Origin: Perognathus longimembris pacificus | Lineage: Eukaryota; Chordata; Mammalia; Rodentia; Heteromyidae | Direction of reading: 5' to 3' | Assembly (NCBI RefSeq): GCF_023159225.1 | Contig: NC_063170.1 | Coordinates: 26,438,301 to 26,502,300, forward strand | DNA length: 64,000 nucleotides | Shown: piece by piece, positions 43,123-54,889 of the stretch | Layout: each line of letters starts with the position of its first letter | Numbering within the stretch: the first letter of the stretch is position 1 | Notes under the pieces: generated by a model | What the model was told of the DNA's origin: nothing | What the model saw: only the letters and a program-made list of their open reading frames with translations | Databases searched by the model: none | Made by a program: the position numbers and the translations under genes

Positions 43123-43644
43123 GGCCCAGTCTTAAAGAGACAGAAAGCACATGCAGGCTATTCACTCTAGTTGTAAGTCACGGGCACCAGCAGCTGGGAT
43201 GCATGCCTGTGGCTTCTGCACTCCTAAGTATCATCCTGTGTGAAACAGCACACGCTGGTAGCTGTCTCTTGGAGTTGCTGACAGGCGTGGATGGGGAAGA
43301 TGCATTGCTGGTGCTGAGACTGAGTGCTTTGGGGAGGCCCTCCTCCTCCCAGGTGCTGGAGGAGAATTCAGACAGCCTCTGATGGTGCTGGATGAAGCTT
43401 TCAAGGAGCAAATCTGTGACTTGAGGTCTGAGGATGTGTGTACCCTGCACGGGACGTCTCATCCTGCAGCTCTGAGCATCCTCCCTTCTATCTGGGCTGA
43501 GAACAGAACATAGACTCCTGTCTGGCCATTTAGCTTGGGCTGGTGCCTCTCAGTCTCCTCCCCAGAGGCCTGGAGTACTCCCACACACCCCATAGAGCAT
43601 AAGAGCAGATCTGAGGTGGGCTATTGCTGACCTATACAACTCTA
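43123..43644. other. intronic sequence, nothing recognised
   Basis: No repeat or gene recognised. Confidence 0.5.
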
Positions 43645-43745
43645 AACATGTATAGCAATCCCCACAAATTTCTCTTTTCTCATCTGTGAAACGGGGCTGG
43701 TAATAACAGCTTGTCAGACTATTGTGAATATTAAAATAAGATAGT
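43645..43745 (+). mobile_element. MIR SINE fragment
   Basis: TTTTCTCATCTGTGAAACGGG, GGTAATAACAGC and ATTGTGAATATTAAAATAAG. Confidence 0.65.
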
Positions 43746-43746
43746 A

Positions 43747-43935
43747 TATGGCCGGGTGCCAGTGGCTTACAGTGGCTTAGCTACACAGGGGGCTGAGATC
43801 TGAGGATTGAGGTTCAAAGCTAGCCCAGGCAGAAAGTCCATGAAACTCTTATCTCTAATTAACCACCAAAAGTCAGAAGTGGGGGTAAAGTGCCTTGGCC
43901 CCGAGTTCAAGTCCTAGCAGGGGTGTGTGCACTGG
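43747..43935 (+). mobile_element. B1-headed dimeric SINE, right monomer shortened
   Basis: GGCCGGGTGCCAGTGGCTTAC head; CTAATTAACCACCAAAAGTC linker. The right monomer lacks the A-box region and jumps to CCCGAGTTCAAGTCCTAGC. Confidence 0.82.
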
Positions 43936-43982
43936 TATGCAAGTGTGCATATATGTACATACACATAGAATAGTATGGTGAA

Positions 43983-44200
43983 GGGCTGGGGATATGGCCT
44001 AGTGGCAAGAGTGCTTGCCTCCAACACATGAAGCCCTGGGTTCTTTCCCCAGCACCCATATACAGAAAATGGCCAGAAGTGGTGCTGTGGCTCAAGTGGT
44101 AGAGTGCTAGCCCTGAGCAAAAAGAAGCCAGGAACAGTGCTCAGGCCCTGAGTCCAAGGCCCAGGACTGGCCAAAAAAAAAAAAAAAAAAAAAAAAAAAA
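43983..44200 (+). mobile_element. ID-headed dimeric SINE, young
   Basis: Near-consensus head and right monomer with a tail of about 27 A. Flanked by a perfect target-site duplication GAATAGTATGGTGAA (43968-43982 and 44201-44215). Little divergence and an uninterrupted A-tail indicate a recent insertion. Confidence 0.95.
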
Positions 44201-44215
44201 GAATAGTATGGTGAA

Positions 44216-45683
44216 ATGGACCAAATTCCAAAAACAATTTCAGCATATACTGTGAGCTCTTTATTATGCCTATTCATACATATACAGTATGTGCTATATA
44301 TGATGTGATGTTATATATAACATGTTACAAAATGGAATATATGAATTCTTCAATGCCATCTCAAAGCTCAGATTTCTAGGTCAGAGGTACCAAATGGCTT
44401 TCTCTGACAGTGGGTTTTGTGAAAATTATATTCCAGTTATTTCTCCCTGGGCTAGTGATAGATCCCAGGGTCTGGTGCATGCTGGACAAGTGTGCTACCA
44501 CAGAGCCAGCCTGCATAATTCAGATTTGGTGGTCCATCTGCTTGCTCATCCTTAGTTTGTATTGAACATTTCTTTCACTCACATCTCCAGTAAGGAAGTC
44601 ACAAAATTTCTGTGTTCTATGGAAGTGGCAGGTGAGTCCCAAGCCCAATGTTGTTGTTGTTGTTGTTTTAACAAAGGTGATGGAGCTTCTGGTCCAGCTG
44701 GGTGAGAGGCCTGGGGTGTTCCTTGGGCTGTGCTGTATTCTTCTAGGGCCAGCTATACCTGGAGGGGGCAGTGGGAGTCAACGGTGGTATTTGAGAGCTC
44801 TCACTTGCCCCACCTCTGTTGCAAGCATTGAGCTGCAGAGACCTGAACTTGGAGCAGGCTCCACCCCAGTGCCCTGCCCATGACCTCCCCCAGGTACCTG
44901 CCCTGAGCTTAGAGACCTGCATCAAGGTCTCTGGGGATTTGGGCCAAGGCTTCGGGTTGGAGATCTGCTAAGGTGGGGCCCTGTGTGGCAGCAGGCTCGT
45001 AGGACAGGTGTCCCCCTGTTCTGCAGTTCCAGGCACCTTCTTGTATAAGTGCTCCCTGGATGAGCTGGGCTGGGCTCCTAGGGGCATTCTGATCCATTCT
45101 CCTCTCCTAGGGCCTGGGGTCTGGCTCTCTAAAGGGCAGGAACATGACTGTCACTGTCCTGCAGAGCCACACCAGGGAGGGGACAGAGTATGTGATGACC
45201 TAGGTTCTGACTTGGGCTTTTTGCCTTGTAGAGCCTTGGGAACCCTTCAGCTACAGGCATTGTGGAGAGGGGCTGGCCTGAGAAATTGACACCCGCCCCT
45301 CCTCCCCCCAGTCAGGTCCTACTTACAAGGTCTGATGTGGGAAGAGTCTGCCATGTGGATAGGGCACAGGGTTTAAAGACAGAAAACTCTCATCAAGTCC
45401 CCAGTTAACCTTAGGGGTTGGGAACAGCAAGGGAGGTGGGACCATGTGAGTTGGAAGTATGTCCTGGCTAGGTGAGCAAAAATCCCACTGGGGTCACACA
45501 CCCATGTGTCACAGGGCTACATTGTCTAAGTGCTGCAAATTGAAGAGAGCCAGGCAGGTTTGAGGGAGGAGAAACTGGCAGAGAAGGTTCAGCCTCTGAG
45601 TGACAGACAGACAAACTGACTGACTATATACTATGCTCACTTTTCTAGCTTCTGCCCTTTCCTTCCTCATCATTCTGGCATCC
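44216..45683. other. intronic sequence, nothing recognised
   Basis: 44230-44345 is AT-rich with TATATA words. A TTG x6 run lies near 44650. No gene. Confidence 0.45.
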
Positions 45684-45698
45684 AAACATGTCTCTAGA

Positions 45699-45926
45699 GG
45701 GCTGGGGATATGGCCTAGTGGCAAGAGTGCTTGCCTCATATACATGAGGCCCTGGGTTCAATTCCCCAACACCACATATACAGAAAATGGCCAGAAGTGG
45801 CGCTGTGGCTCAAGTGGCAGAGTGCTAGCCTTGAGCAAAAAGAAGCCAGGGACAGTGCTCAGGCTCTGAGTCCAAGCCCCAGGACTGGCAAAAACAAAAC
45901 AAAACAAAACAAAAAAAACACAAAAA
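45699..45926 (+). mobile_element. ID-headed dimeric SINE, young (best reference copy)
   Basis: Head boxes: TGGCCTAGTGG (45711-45721) and GGTTCAATTCC (45755-45765). Right-monomer boxes: TGGCTCAAGTGG (45806-45817) and GAGTCCAAGCC (45868-45878). Perfect 15-base target-site duplication AAACATGTCTCTAGA at 45684-45698 and 45927-45941. The A/CAAAA tail lies between. Confidence 0.95.
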
Positions 45927-45941
45927 AAACATGTCTCTAGA

Positions 45942-46765
45942 TTCCTCATGCTCCCTAAAAGACAGAAGTCAAGATGATTCATTCCAGGATGAGAGGAAAA
46001 CCCAGCTGGGGTGGACTCACCAAGGATGGTACATCCCTCCTCTGTGCCCAGAAGGGGTGTGGTATACTAATTATATTGGTCTTCATCTGTGGGCACTGAT
46101 GTTGCCAGTTCAGATCCTCAAGACTTCAGGGTGATGGAGCCAAGTTTCCTGGAGATGGGGTCTGCTCATAGGTTAGTGATTCATTCATTGGTCAGAACTG
46201 GAGTTAGAGGAGATCCAGAGAGGGCAGAGGGCTGGGAGTTCACATCCTATCAGGGCCACTAGGATTGGTTAGTTGCTCAAACACTGTGGGCCAAGGGTGG
46301 AATGGGGCTCCTGGGTCCCGCAGAGCAGCATTTTGGGCCCCTGTGCTTGGTATTTGGGGAGTCAGCTCTCCACATTCCTCTCCTGAGTCTGATGTACTGA
46401 TTGCTTGTTGCACCATTTTCTCTCCTAACTTTGCTCCAGCCTACCCTTTTTCCAGAGGCCTCCTTTCTGTGTGGATTGTCCTCTGTCTCTGATCATGGGT
46501 GCACCTCTGCCTGGCCTTTGGCAACATTTGAGGGTCACCCATGCTCCGAGTCACCTAGAATACATTTACTTCATTTTGCAAATGGAAAGCTAGTATTGTT
46601 TGCTCTAAGTGAACAGACACTTTTAAAGTAAGCAAAAAGAAAAACCAAAGTAAACCCCACATTTCTGTCACTACAGGCAGTAATGTTCAGGAATCATTCT
46701 GGGAATGTTCTGGAAGTCACTCTTCTACTTCTTAGACAGTTTACATAAAATAAGAACAAGGAAAA
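45942..46765. other. intronic sequence, nothing recognised
   Basis: No repeat or gene recognised. Confidence 0.5.
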
Positions 46766-47045
46766 GCTAGGAGCTAGTAGCTCAAGCCTGTAATCCTCGT
46801 TACTGAGGAGGCTGAGATCTAAGCATCATGGCTCAAAGCCAGCCTGGGCAGAAAAGTCTGTGAGATTCTTATCTCAAATTAACCACCAAAATGCTGGAAG
46901 TGGTGCTGTCGCTCAAGTGGTAGAGTGCTAGCCTGGAGCAAAAAAGCTCAAGGACAGTGCCCAGGCCAAGTCCTAGCCCCAGGACCAGCATAAAGCCAAC
47001 CAACCAAACAAACCACAAATAAACAAACAAACAAGACAAACAAAA
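46766..47045 (+). mobile_element. B1-headed dimeric SINE
   Basis: AGCCTGTAATCCTCGTTACTG head, ATTAACCACCAAAATGCTGG, GTGCTGTCGCTCAAGTGGTAG right monomer; long (CAAA)n/(ACCA)n tail. Confidence 0.9.
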
Positions 47046-47965
47046 AAGGGAGCAAGTAACTTTTTGTCTAACCTAAAGAAGATGCATTAACATTATGATC
47101 TGACACAATTAGAGAAGTTAAAAAAAAGCAGATTACTTGTTTTATGCACCCACAAACACTGGTATTCAAGGCATTATACATTGGACAACAAAGGATGGTG
47201 ACTCCTAAATGACAGGAAACAAAGATGTGAGGACTGAGTGGTTCCAATTTATTGCCTCAATAGGGTTTCCAGACCATCATTTAAGGAAGGGAACCCATAG
47301 GATGCGGGAAGGTCTCTGAGTCCAGGAAACGGCATTCAGACTCACTGAGCTCTGACTCTGTGTCACAGAGAGCTGATCCTGGGACCTGCTCTTTCCTTGA
47401 ACTGTCAGGCAGACATTAGAGACAACACCAGCAAGAGACCTTGCCCTTTGCCTCATCCCAAGATTGAAAAGGGAGAGGACACTTTCTCAGCATCAGTGTC
47501 ATCGAGACCCTTCCAATTACCCCCTAAAACTCACTGTGGGTTCTAGTCATACTAGGCACCCCATGTTTGGGGGAATATCACCCATGGAGAGCCTACTATA
47601 TCTTCAAAGCCCAATTCAAGGACTTCCTTCCTACCTTCCAAGATGGTGTCTTTTTTGTCCTCACCTGGTCCTCTCCAGGATTAGATCTATCTGGAGCCTT
47701 CTGGCTTTCTTCAGGAGAAGCTTTCTCCAATGCCACAGAGACATGAGCCCACCTGGACTTGGACCCTGAAGACCCCCGGATACATTGGACAGTCATCTCC
47801 TAAAGACCTAGATGAGCCCCAGGGAAGTGAGGAGACAGAGCCTGCCTCCCACCAGGCATGCACAGGGCACTGCCCTTGGGATGCTTAGGAGGTGGGCTCC
47901 AAGTAGCCAGCCAAGTTTGAGTGGGTGATGATGACTAGGTAGAGTACATCTTTCTTTTTTAAAAA
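47046..47965. other. intronic sequence, nothing recognised
   Basis: No repeat or gene recognised. Confidence 0.5.
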
Positions 47966-48165
47966 ATCACTTGTGGGGCTTGAACTCATGGCCTGGACAC
48001 TGTCTCTGAGCTCTTTTGCTCAAGGCTAGTGCTCTACTACGTCCAGGTTTCTGGTGGTTAACTGGAAATAAGAGTTTCATGCTGGCTTTGAACTGCAGTC
48101 CTCAGATCTCAGACTCCTGAGATCTGAGAATACAAGCATGAGTTACCAGAGCACGGCTAGAGAGC
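47966..48165 (-). mobile_element. B1-headed dimeric SINE
   Basis: GGGGCTTGAACTCATGGCCTG, GCTCTTTTGCTCAAGGCTAG, GGTTAACTGGAAATAAGAGTT and TCAGATCTCAGACTCCTGAG, then a duplicated GATCTGAG in the head. Confidence 0.88.
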
Positions 48166-48784
48166 ATGTTTGTTGAGCACAATGGCCTGAATGGGGCTCA
48201 GTGTGTGGACAATGGGGCAGAGCGTGCCCAGTGCCCATCTGATGATAGCCAGTAGTTTTGATAGATTTCTGGAGAAACATGAAATCATTCTAGTTAACGG
48301 TCTTGTCTTCGGAATCTCAGATGTCTGAGCTGGGGACAAGGGAATAGTGACAGTGATCAGCAGTGCCTTGGATGGCAGTGCAGACTTAAATGTAAAGCCT
48401 GGCACTGTGTCAGCCACAAGGGGCACTTGAGTAACTGAGTCCTGGACCTAAAAAGGTACGTGGGACACAAGAGCAGCCTAAACCTTCAAATGTAAGTAGG
48501 CAGTGTCCTGTGGTTAGGGAGGGGGGCTGATGGTGGCAGAGGCAGTCTGAGAGTGCTTCTTGAAGGCAGTGTCTTGAAGGCTGTCCATGTTAGCCAAGAC
48601 AGAGCTAGCATAGAGCTCCAGGTGGCAGCCCAGAGGTGCTGCTCACCTTGCTCCCCAGAGGTTCCAGAAGAGGACCCTCTGCTCCTCACACAGCCTCAGC
48701 TCCGCATGTCCGCCACAGTTCTGCAGCAGGCACAGGGCATGCCCAGACACTTCCCACGGACTTCTGGAGAGCAGCAACAACTCG
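48166..48784. other. intronic sequence, nothing recognised
   Basis: No repeat or gene recognised. Confidence 0.5.
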
Positions 48785-49000
48785 GGCAGTTCAGATACTT
48801 AACAGCAGGGAGAATGCTATCCAAACGCCTAATCCCAATCAGAGGCTTATTTTCTCACAGAAAAGCTTCACCTATACTTAATAGTTTTAAATTGTTCCGG
48901 GTACCAATTAGACTTTTAATTTTGCTGTTCCCTCCGGCGGCTGGAGGATGTGTGTGGTTTGTGTTTAATCAGAATTGAAGCTTCTCTCCTTTTTTCCTTT
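48785..49000. promoter_or_regulatory. candidate enhancer, TAAT-rich
   Basis: CGCCTAATCCCAATCAG, TACTTAATAGTTTTAAATTG, ACCAATTAGACTTTTAATTTT and GTGTTTAATCAGAATTG: many homeodomain-type cores in about 180 bases, no repeat, sharply bounded by ordinary sequence. Confidence 0.35.
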
Positions 49001-49194
49001 TCTGTGTTCTGGGTAGAGGGAAGAAGGTGAGACTGTTTCAAGGGTTCTTTCTATTGGGGAGAAATGCTGGTCAGCTCTGCCTTTGGGGTTCTCTGAGGGG
49101 TGATGAGATGTCCCCAGAGCACCAAGCGTGGGCCCTCTCCCGCCTGCCTGCCTGAGCCGATCTGAGCTTCCATCGCCACAGTCCTGCCTGGAGA

Positions 49195-49620
49195 ATCCAG
49201 CACGGCGTTAAATATATGGATTCCCAAAAATTTCTGCAGCAATAGGGTGAGTTATTATTGATTCACAGAGCACGACAAAACATCGCTGCATGAATTAGCA
49301 AACAGCTGTTTCTAATTTGAGTTTAGAACGGTACACAGAGGAACTTGCTTCTCTGCTCACTCCTTTCATTTATAATGAATTTTAATCACCGCTACAGGTG
49401 AGAAAAATGTAGAAACAAGCTTGTATCTTGTGGAAGAAACAAAGGAGAGACAGATGCTAACAGATTTCCAGTCTGTGATAAAAGGGATGTTTCCGTACAC
49501 TTTACATGTAATTAGAGCACAGCTGTTTCCAGTCCTGGGTCCACGAACACGGCCGAGCATAGGCTCTGGTGATCTCCAAAGGGAGTGAAGAAAAACAGTG
49601 ATTTAGCCCCAAAGCATTTT
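49195..49620. promoter_or_regulatory. candidate enhancer, homeodomain and E-box cores
   Basis: GCGTTAAATATATGG, TTATTATTGATTCACAG, GCATGAATTAGCAAACAGCTG, TTATAATGAATTTTAATC, and a second CACAGCTGTTTCC downstream. Two CAGCTG E-boxes and dense TAAT cores without repeats. Confidence 0.35.
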
Positions 49621-50474
49621 GCTTGCTCTCCAGTGGAGCAGAGCACCCTTTGCACCCGCCTTTGGTACCAGCGCGATTCTTGAAGCTGATGGAGAGGACA
49701 ACTCCTTGTAAGGAGCAAGCCAAGCATTGGGGCTGCTGGGGGCAGCTTCCGAGGCTCCTCAGCTTAAAGCACCCAACCTTTGGGGAGCTCTCTCAGGGGC
49801 ATATTGTGGGAGGGTCTTCCTTTCTGGCAGGAGTTGATCATAATGCTCCTCTTTAGCAAGTTTGATCACAGCCAGCTCTCAAGTGAGTTGATAACTGCTG
49901 ATTTTTTTTTTCTGTCTCATAGTCTGTTTAGTTTCTGCAATAAAACTCCAGCGCAATTGCATTCATAATATCAGTGCTAAGTAAATTTGCTTAAGGGATA
50001 TGTAACATCCAGGAGGCTGTGTGTTCTTTGAGGTCAGAGGCTTCAAGGGGAAAGACAGGGCTCTATGTCCTAAGAGTCTGATAGCCCGTGGGGACAGTGC
50101 CCTACAGTGCTGGACATAGTGCTTGTGGGGCTGAGGTTAGCCCCATCCATCCACCATACAACAGAGACCCAAGTCTAAGCCATAGTGTGGCAGCTGCGAC
50201 TCTGCTTTTTCTGTCATGATTGGGTTGGGCTCAGCGATCTCAAAGGCTGCTGTGACCTCTGATGTCCTGAGGTTGTCAAGGCTCTTTGGGTATTGATGCA
50301 GGTAGAGTTTCCTTTGTCATGAAAATCAGCCATTGCCAGAGTGACTGGTGATCCATTCAAGCCATAACTCTTGCCCCTCCCCTCCCTCTCTTTCCCTCCT
50401 CTTCCATCTTCTCTCTGTGACTAACCACCTTATGGTATTGGGGATAGTTTTACACATTTCAGAACATTATCACA
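49621..50474. other. intronic sequence, one AT-rich patch
   Basis: 49915-49995 (CAATAAAACTCCAGCGCAAT, CATTCATAATATCAG) is repeat-free and could extend the preceding candidate element. The rest is unrecognised. Confidence 0.4.
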
Positions 50475-50660
50475 TGGAACACTTTATGAACAATCACTTC
50501 ATTTGTAGAGCAACTCTGTAGTTGAGATGATTTTTGTCCCATTTTTCCTCTGTGAATCTGAGGGAGGGGCATTAACTTGATCTAGCTCAAACACATGGCA
50601 AAAGGTTGGTGAAAGCATGAATCTGGGGGTTTTAAACCCAGCCACTGGCCTTTTAGCATA
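50475..50660 (-). mobile_element. MIR SINE
   Basis: AGAGCAACTCTGTAGTTGAG, GTCCCATTTTTCCTCTGTG and GAATCTGGGGGTTTTAAACCC follow the reverse MIR order, with a diverged middle. Confidence 0.55.
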
Positions 50661-50797
50661 GTAGAGCACAGATGCCCTCATGGCCTGAGATCGCTAGGAT
50701 TGGTCCCATGGGCCTGGGCATGCTGGAGAGCCAGTGTCCCTCATCCATAAGAGGAGCCATGGCTCAGCTCCGCCATCTTTGTTCTGGAAGCCAGGAG

Positions 50798-50985
50798 TGA
50801 GCCAGACACAGTGGCTCATGCCTGTGGTCCCAGCTGCTCCGAAAGTGAAGAATTGCAAAGTTAGCACAAGACCTTCCGCGAAAAATAAACTCAAAGGCTA
50901 GGGACTCAAGTAGATTCCCTAAGTTTAATCACCAGTATCACAATAGAAAATGGGAAAAAACAGAAAAAAAGAAGGAAAAGAAAAG
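50798..50985 (+). mobile_element. B1-dID-like dimeric SINE
   Basis: GCCAGACACAGTGGCTCATGC, CTGTGGTCCCAGCTGCTCCG, AAAAATAAACTCAAAGGCTAG and AAGTTTAATCACCAGTATC. The second part is ID-like (GGCTAGGGACTCAAGTAG) rather than the right monomer of the common families. A-rich tail. Confidence 0.65.
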
Positions 50986-51344
50986 GAAGACCAAGAGTGG
51001 ATGTGGAGTTTTTGTTTTTATTTTTAAAATGACAACAGAAAAGGACTCAGAGTTCTTGATTTGCAAATGTTGGGATTTTTACCAAGTCCTTGATAACTGG
51101 TTGGCTCCTAGATTGACCAATGCCAAGACAGCCTTGAGATCCTTGACCCACTGCTTAGGTCACTATTGTTCCCGTCTGTGTGGCTCAGGTTCCTAGGCTG
51201 AGTGCTAGGCCAGCTTTTCTCTCTCCCATCTGCTAGATGCTGTTAGGGTAGGACCTAACGGTGCTGTTCTGTGTCTTCATCTGCCAGTGACCATACAGCT
51301 TAGTGTGTAAACCTGGCTTATTTGAGCATGAACGAACAGTCACA

Positions 51345-51585
51345 GCCAGATGCTGGTGGCTTATACCTATAATCCTAGGTACTCAGGAAGCTGAGGTCTG
51401 AGGATTGTGGTTCAAAGACAGCCTGGGCAGAAGACTCTTATATCCAATTAACCATCAGAAAACCAAAACTGGAGCTATGGCTCAAGCGGCAGAGCAGTAG
51501 CCTTGAGCAAGAGAGCTCACAGACAGTGCCCAGGCCCTGAGTTCAAGCCCCACGATGATGACCACCACCACCAAAAAATCATTAG
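51345..51585 (+). mobile_element. B1-headed dimeric SINE
   Basis: CCTATAATCCTAGGTACTCAGG, CCAATTAACCATCAGAAAACC, GGAGCTATGGCTCAAGCGGC and CCCTGAGTTCAAGCCCCACG, ending in ACC/A-rich tail. Confidence 0.92.
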
Positions 51586-51774
51586 CTGGAGGGGAAGCTA
51601 GGTGTCATCCTGGGACATCTGAGTGTGTGGCAGCCAGTATGCTTGTAATGTGGGATAACAGTGAACACAAATTCACCACAGCCAGGCAGACTTACCCCGA
51701 ATATCAAGTGAGATCATGGGTGTGAAGTGCTATGTAGGATTTTCAATGCTACTTAGATGATGGAATTTGTTCCA

Positions 51775-51905
51775 GAACCTCACTGATTTTCTCTAGCCAA
51801 CCTTTGTCAGTGCTTTGTAGCACTCACATGGACTACTTTGTGAGGTGTCTCAGTGGGGGAGCTCATCTGTGGTCACACAGCTGATAAGTGACAGCCCATG
51901 CACAT
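51775..51905 (-). mobile_element. MIR SINE fragment
   Basis: GTGGTCACACAGCTGATAAGTG is a close match to the reverse MIR core; flanks are weak. Confidence 0.6.
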
Positions 51906-53429
51906 CCTGAGCAGGCCTGTGGCTGTGGTGTCTCCCAGATGTCTCCTTGCAATTGGCTTTGTGTCTTTGAGCTTAAGCTGTTGCTTTGGCTCTTGGAAGA
52001 TTGATTAAGGGCCTCAATGGCAGTTATTTGTTGTCTCATGGGATTCCAGTGACCAGCAACCCCCACCCCCACCCCCCTGCCAAAGGCTGGGCACACCTGA
52101 CTCAGGTTTTTAGGTTTTCATTCTGTTGGTGCCAACTGTACCTAGGAGATCAGGCAGGAGATGGGCTTCTACATCCTTCTGGGGTAAGAGTGCTTTCTCC
52201 CTGCTTCCAGCTTTGGGGTGCTGACCCCTTCTGCCCTGTCTGTAGGTCTTTCCTTCATGACTTTTCCCTAAAGCTTCATGGTCCCTGCTTTAGGCCTTGT
52301 GGCTGTTTGGGGACAGTGATGAACTTACATCCCTAAGGACCCTGAGATCCCTGGCAGGGGATGGGTAAATCTAAGCTGTGGTTATTTTTACTAATAATAC
52401 AATTGTAATTCAAGATTTCAAATGGGTCTGCTAGGCCCACCTCCTAGGAAAGAACCTCTGGCTTCCTGGTCCTTTTTCTTTGCCAAATTCAGGGCTTTTA
52501 TCCACATCACACCCTCTTCTGTCCCTTTAGGAACTTGTATTCTTTAGATGCACTTCTGCCTACTACTATTAAAGAGATTATCTCCCCCCCGCCCCCAAAT
52601 CTTCCAAAGCTATTTCATAATAGCAAAAATTTGAGCTTAGTATAAATGTTAAATTAAATGCGAACTTAAGTAGTAATGAATCAAAGACGTTGGGTAGATA
52701 CCGACATAGAAACCACTCAGAGGGCCAAGATATAGAACAGACTCAACAAACAGATCTCAAATGAAAAAACCAGAGTAGGAGTAGTGGAGAACTGGGATAC
52801 TTGACAGTCTTCATTCTGTGCCAGGGGCAAACATCATTAATCAATCACAGTTACAAAAGCCCTTAGAGATTTCATCTGATTCTCTCTTAAGAGTTAATGG
52901 GAAGACACACTTGCCTATGCTTGTGCACTGCTAGAATCTGCACCTCATCCAGGACAGGGTCTCACCTGATGTAGCTCACGGTTCCACCCTCAGAGTTTGA
53001 GTTTCTATTCTCTTAACTCATTTTTTTTTCTGTTCATGAAAGGTAGCACATGCTTACTGCTGAGTAGTTTTGTACGATTTGGGGAGTCTGGTAGATTTCT
53101 TTCAACTCTCTGTTCTTTTTGGGCTAACCTGGAAGAGTGTCTGCTGTTGTAAAAATCTCAGGAGCTTTGTGGGTCTCCTATATACATCATGGGGAACTGC
53201 TCCATTAGAGGACTGGCTCCTCCAGAGACCTTCTGGATATTCCTGTCTCTATCTTTGGGTTCTGCTGAGATAGCTCGAGGGCAATGCCTTCACATTTCCC
53301 AGATGCTGTGGTTTGGTCTACGAGATCTGTGAATCTCAACCTTCATGTCTTTCCAGGCCTTTGTGTGACTCAGTACTTTGACCTTTAGATTTTTTTTTTT
53401 TTGAGACATGGGCAAGATGTCACACCCTC
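51906..53429. other. intronic sequence, nothing recognised
   Basis: (CCCCCA)n patch at about 52064-52078. AT-rich 52580-52700. No gene or repeat family recognised. Confidence 0.45.
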
Positions 53430-54350
53430 AATTTTATCTCCAGAACATGCTTTCTTGAAAGTCAGACCCTTCATTATGATCTCGCAATTTGAGAATTTAT
53501 AAAATAATTAATTCTCAGTAGTGCCTTTCTGTTGAAGAGTTCCTCTTTCAATCTATCTTTTTCCTTTCCTTTTTATTTATTTATTTTTATTTTACTGTCA
53601 AGACCAATAAAAACCAGGCCACATCTTCAAGATTGTGCTTATATAGCTAACTATCCAAGTTTATTCATTTAAGTTCTGTTTTCCATATGGGATGGGACAT
53701 GGTTCCCCCTGGCTTTCTGCCACTGTGTATCTGATAGACCTTTCCTTCCATTTTCAGTAGTAGTTTCCTGGCAACCCTTCACCAAGAAACCTTTGACACA
53801 TCTACACTTCCCTTCACAGTCTGTCTGTGTTGGCCTGTAGGATTTTCTAGGGCGACATAGATTTTCTCTGTCTCCTTCTGAGTCTTCACTACCTAAGTAA
53901 TCTATATTTCTATCACTCTGCTCAAGGCTGTCCAGAGTTTAATTTTCTTTTCCATCTTCCTCAAAGTTCTTCCAGCCTTTGAGTTCTGCTTAGCTCCAGA
54001 GTTGTTTTACACTGCTAGGCATTTGTTCGGTAGTGCCCTACTTCCCAGTACCAATACTTGTTTTTCTATTGTCCCTGTAACAATCCACTATGTATTGTGG
54101 AACTTTAACAACAAAGTCTGACAGAGATACCACTGGGTTACAGCTGGAGTGTTGACAGGGCTGTGTTCCGTTCTGGGGCTTTAAAGGGGGAGACATTTCT
54201 TTCCTTTTTCCATGTTCTTGGCTTTGTGATTTGTGTTCTCCCCTTTTGTCTTCAAGCCTGGCAGTTGCCCACTGGGTCTTTATCACAGTGTGTTGCCCTG
54301 ACTCCTCTTCTGCTTCCCTTTTCTGCATTGATGAGCCCTTGTAAAAAGAC
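53430..54350 (+). mobile_element. ancient interspersed repeat, class uncertain (left part)
   Basis: CAGTACCAATACTTGTTTTTC, TATTGTCCCTGTAACAATCC, TGGAGTGTTGACAGGGCTGTG and CTGACTCCTCTTCTGCTTCC follow a well-known mammalian repeat phrase ('ttctattgctgctgtaacaaa … ggtgttggcagggctgtgttcc … tcctcttctgcc'). Possibly ERVL-MaLR-associated. The leftmost 500 bases are less certain. No coding capacity. Confidence 0.45.
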
Positions 54351-54397
54351 AGGGGACACGCCCAGTTTATGCAAAACAGTGTGGTTTTGTTTTTGTT

Positions 54398-54632
54398 TAT
54401 ATTTTTTGGTGCCATTCCTGGGGCTTGAACTCAGGGCCTGGGTGTTGCCCATGAGCTTTTGTGCTCAAGGCTAGTGCTCTACCATTGAACCATAGATGCT
54501 CCATATCTGGCTTTTTGGTGGTTAATTGGAGATTAATTTCATAGGTTTTCCTGCCTGGCCTGGCTTTGAACTGTAATCCGCAGATCTCAGTCTTTCGAGT
54601 AGGTAGAATTATGGGAGTGAGTCACTGGCGAG
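54398..54632 (-). mobile_element. B1-headed dimeric SINE inside the ancient repeat
   Basis: GGGGCTTGAACTCAGGGCCTG, TTTTGTGCTCAAGGCTAGTG, GGTTAATTGGAGATTAATTTC and TTTCGAGTAGGTAGAATTAT. Confidence 0.88.
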
Positions 54633-54889
54633 TGTATACTAATTGTTTTGTTGTATTTCCACACATGTACATAATGTACTTTGATTAAATTCATCCTCAC
54701 TATTACTGTCTTATCATCCCTCCCCATAAATAAATCTTATAAACTACCTGGCATAAGATGTACTAGATGGCCCAGTTAGAAGAATTTGACAAATACCAAT
54801 TAATACTACAATTTCTACCATTCATAAAGAAAAAGTTCACTAGAGATCTTATTTCCATTTCCCATAAAGATTTTTATTAAAAAATAGTT
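54633..54889. other. AT-rich intronic sequence
   Basis: No repeat family recognised; lies between two insertions within the ancient repeat. Confidence 0.4.

Noticed and set aside
45806..45878. tRNA-like A and B boxes
   Set aside because: Parts of a SINE right monomer; no acceptor stem or CCA context of a functional tRNA gene.
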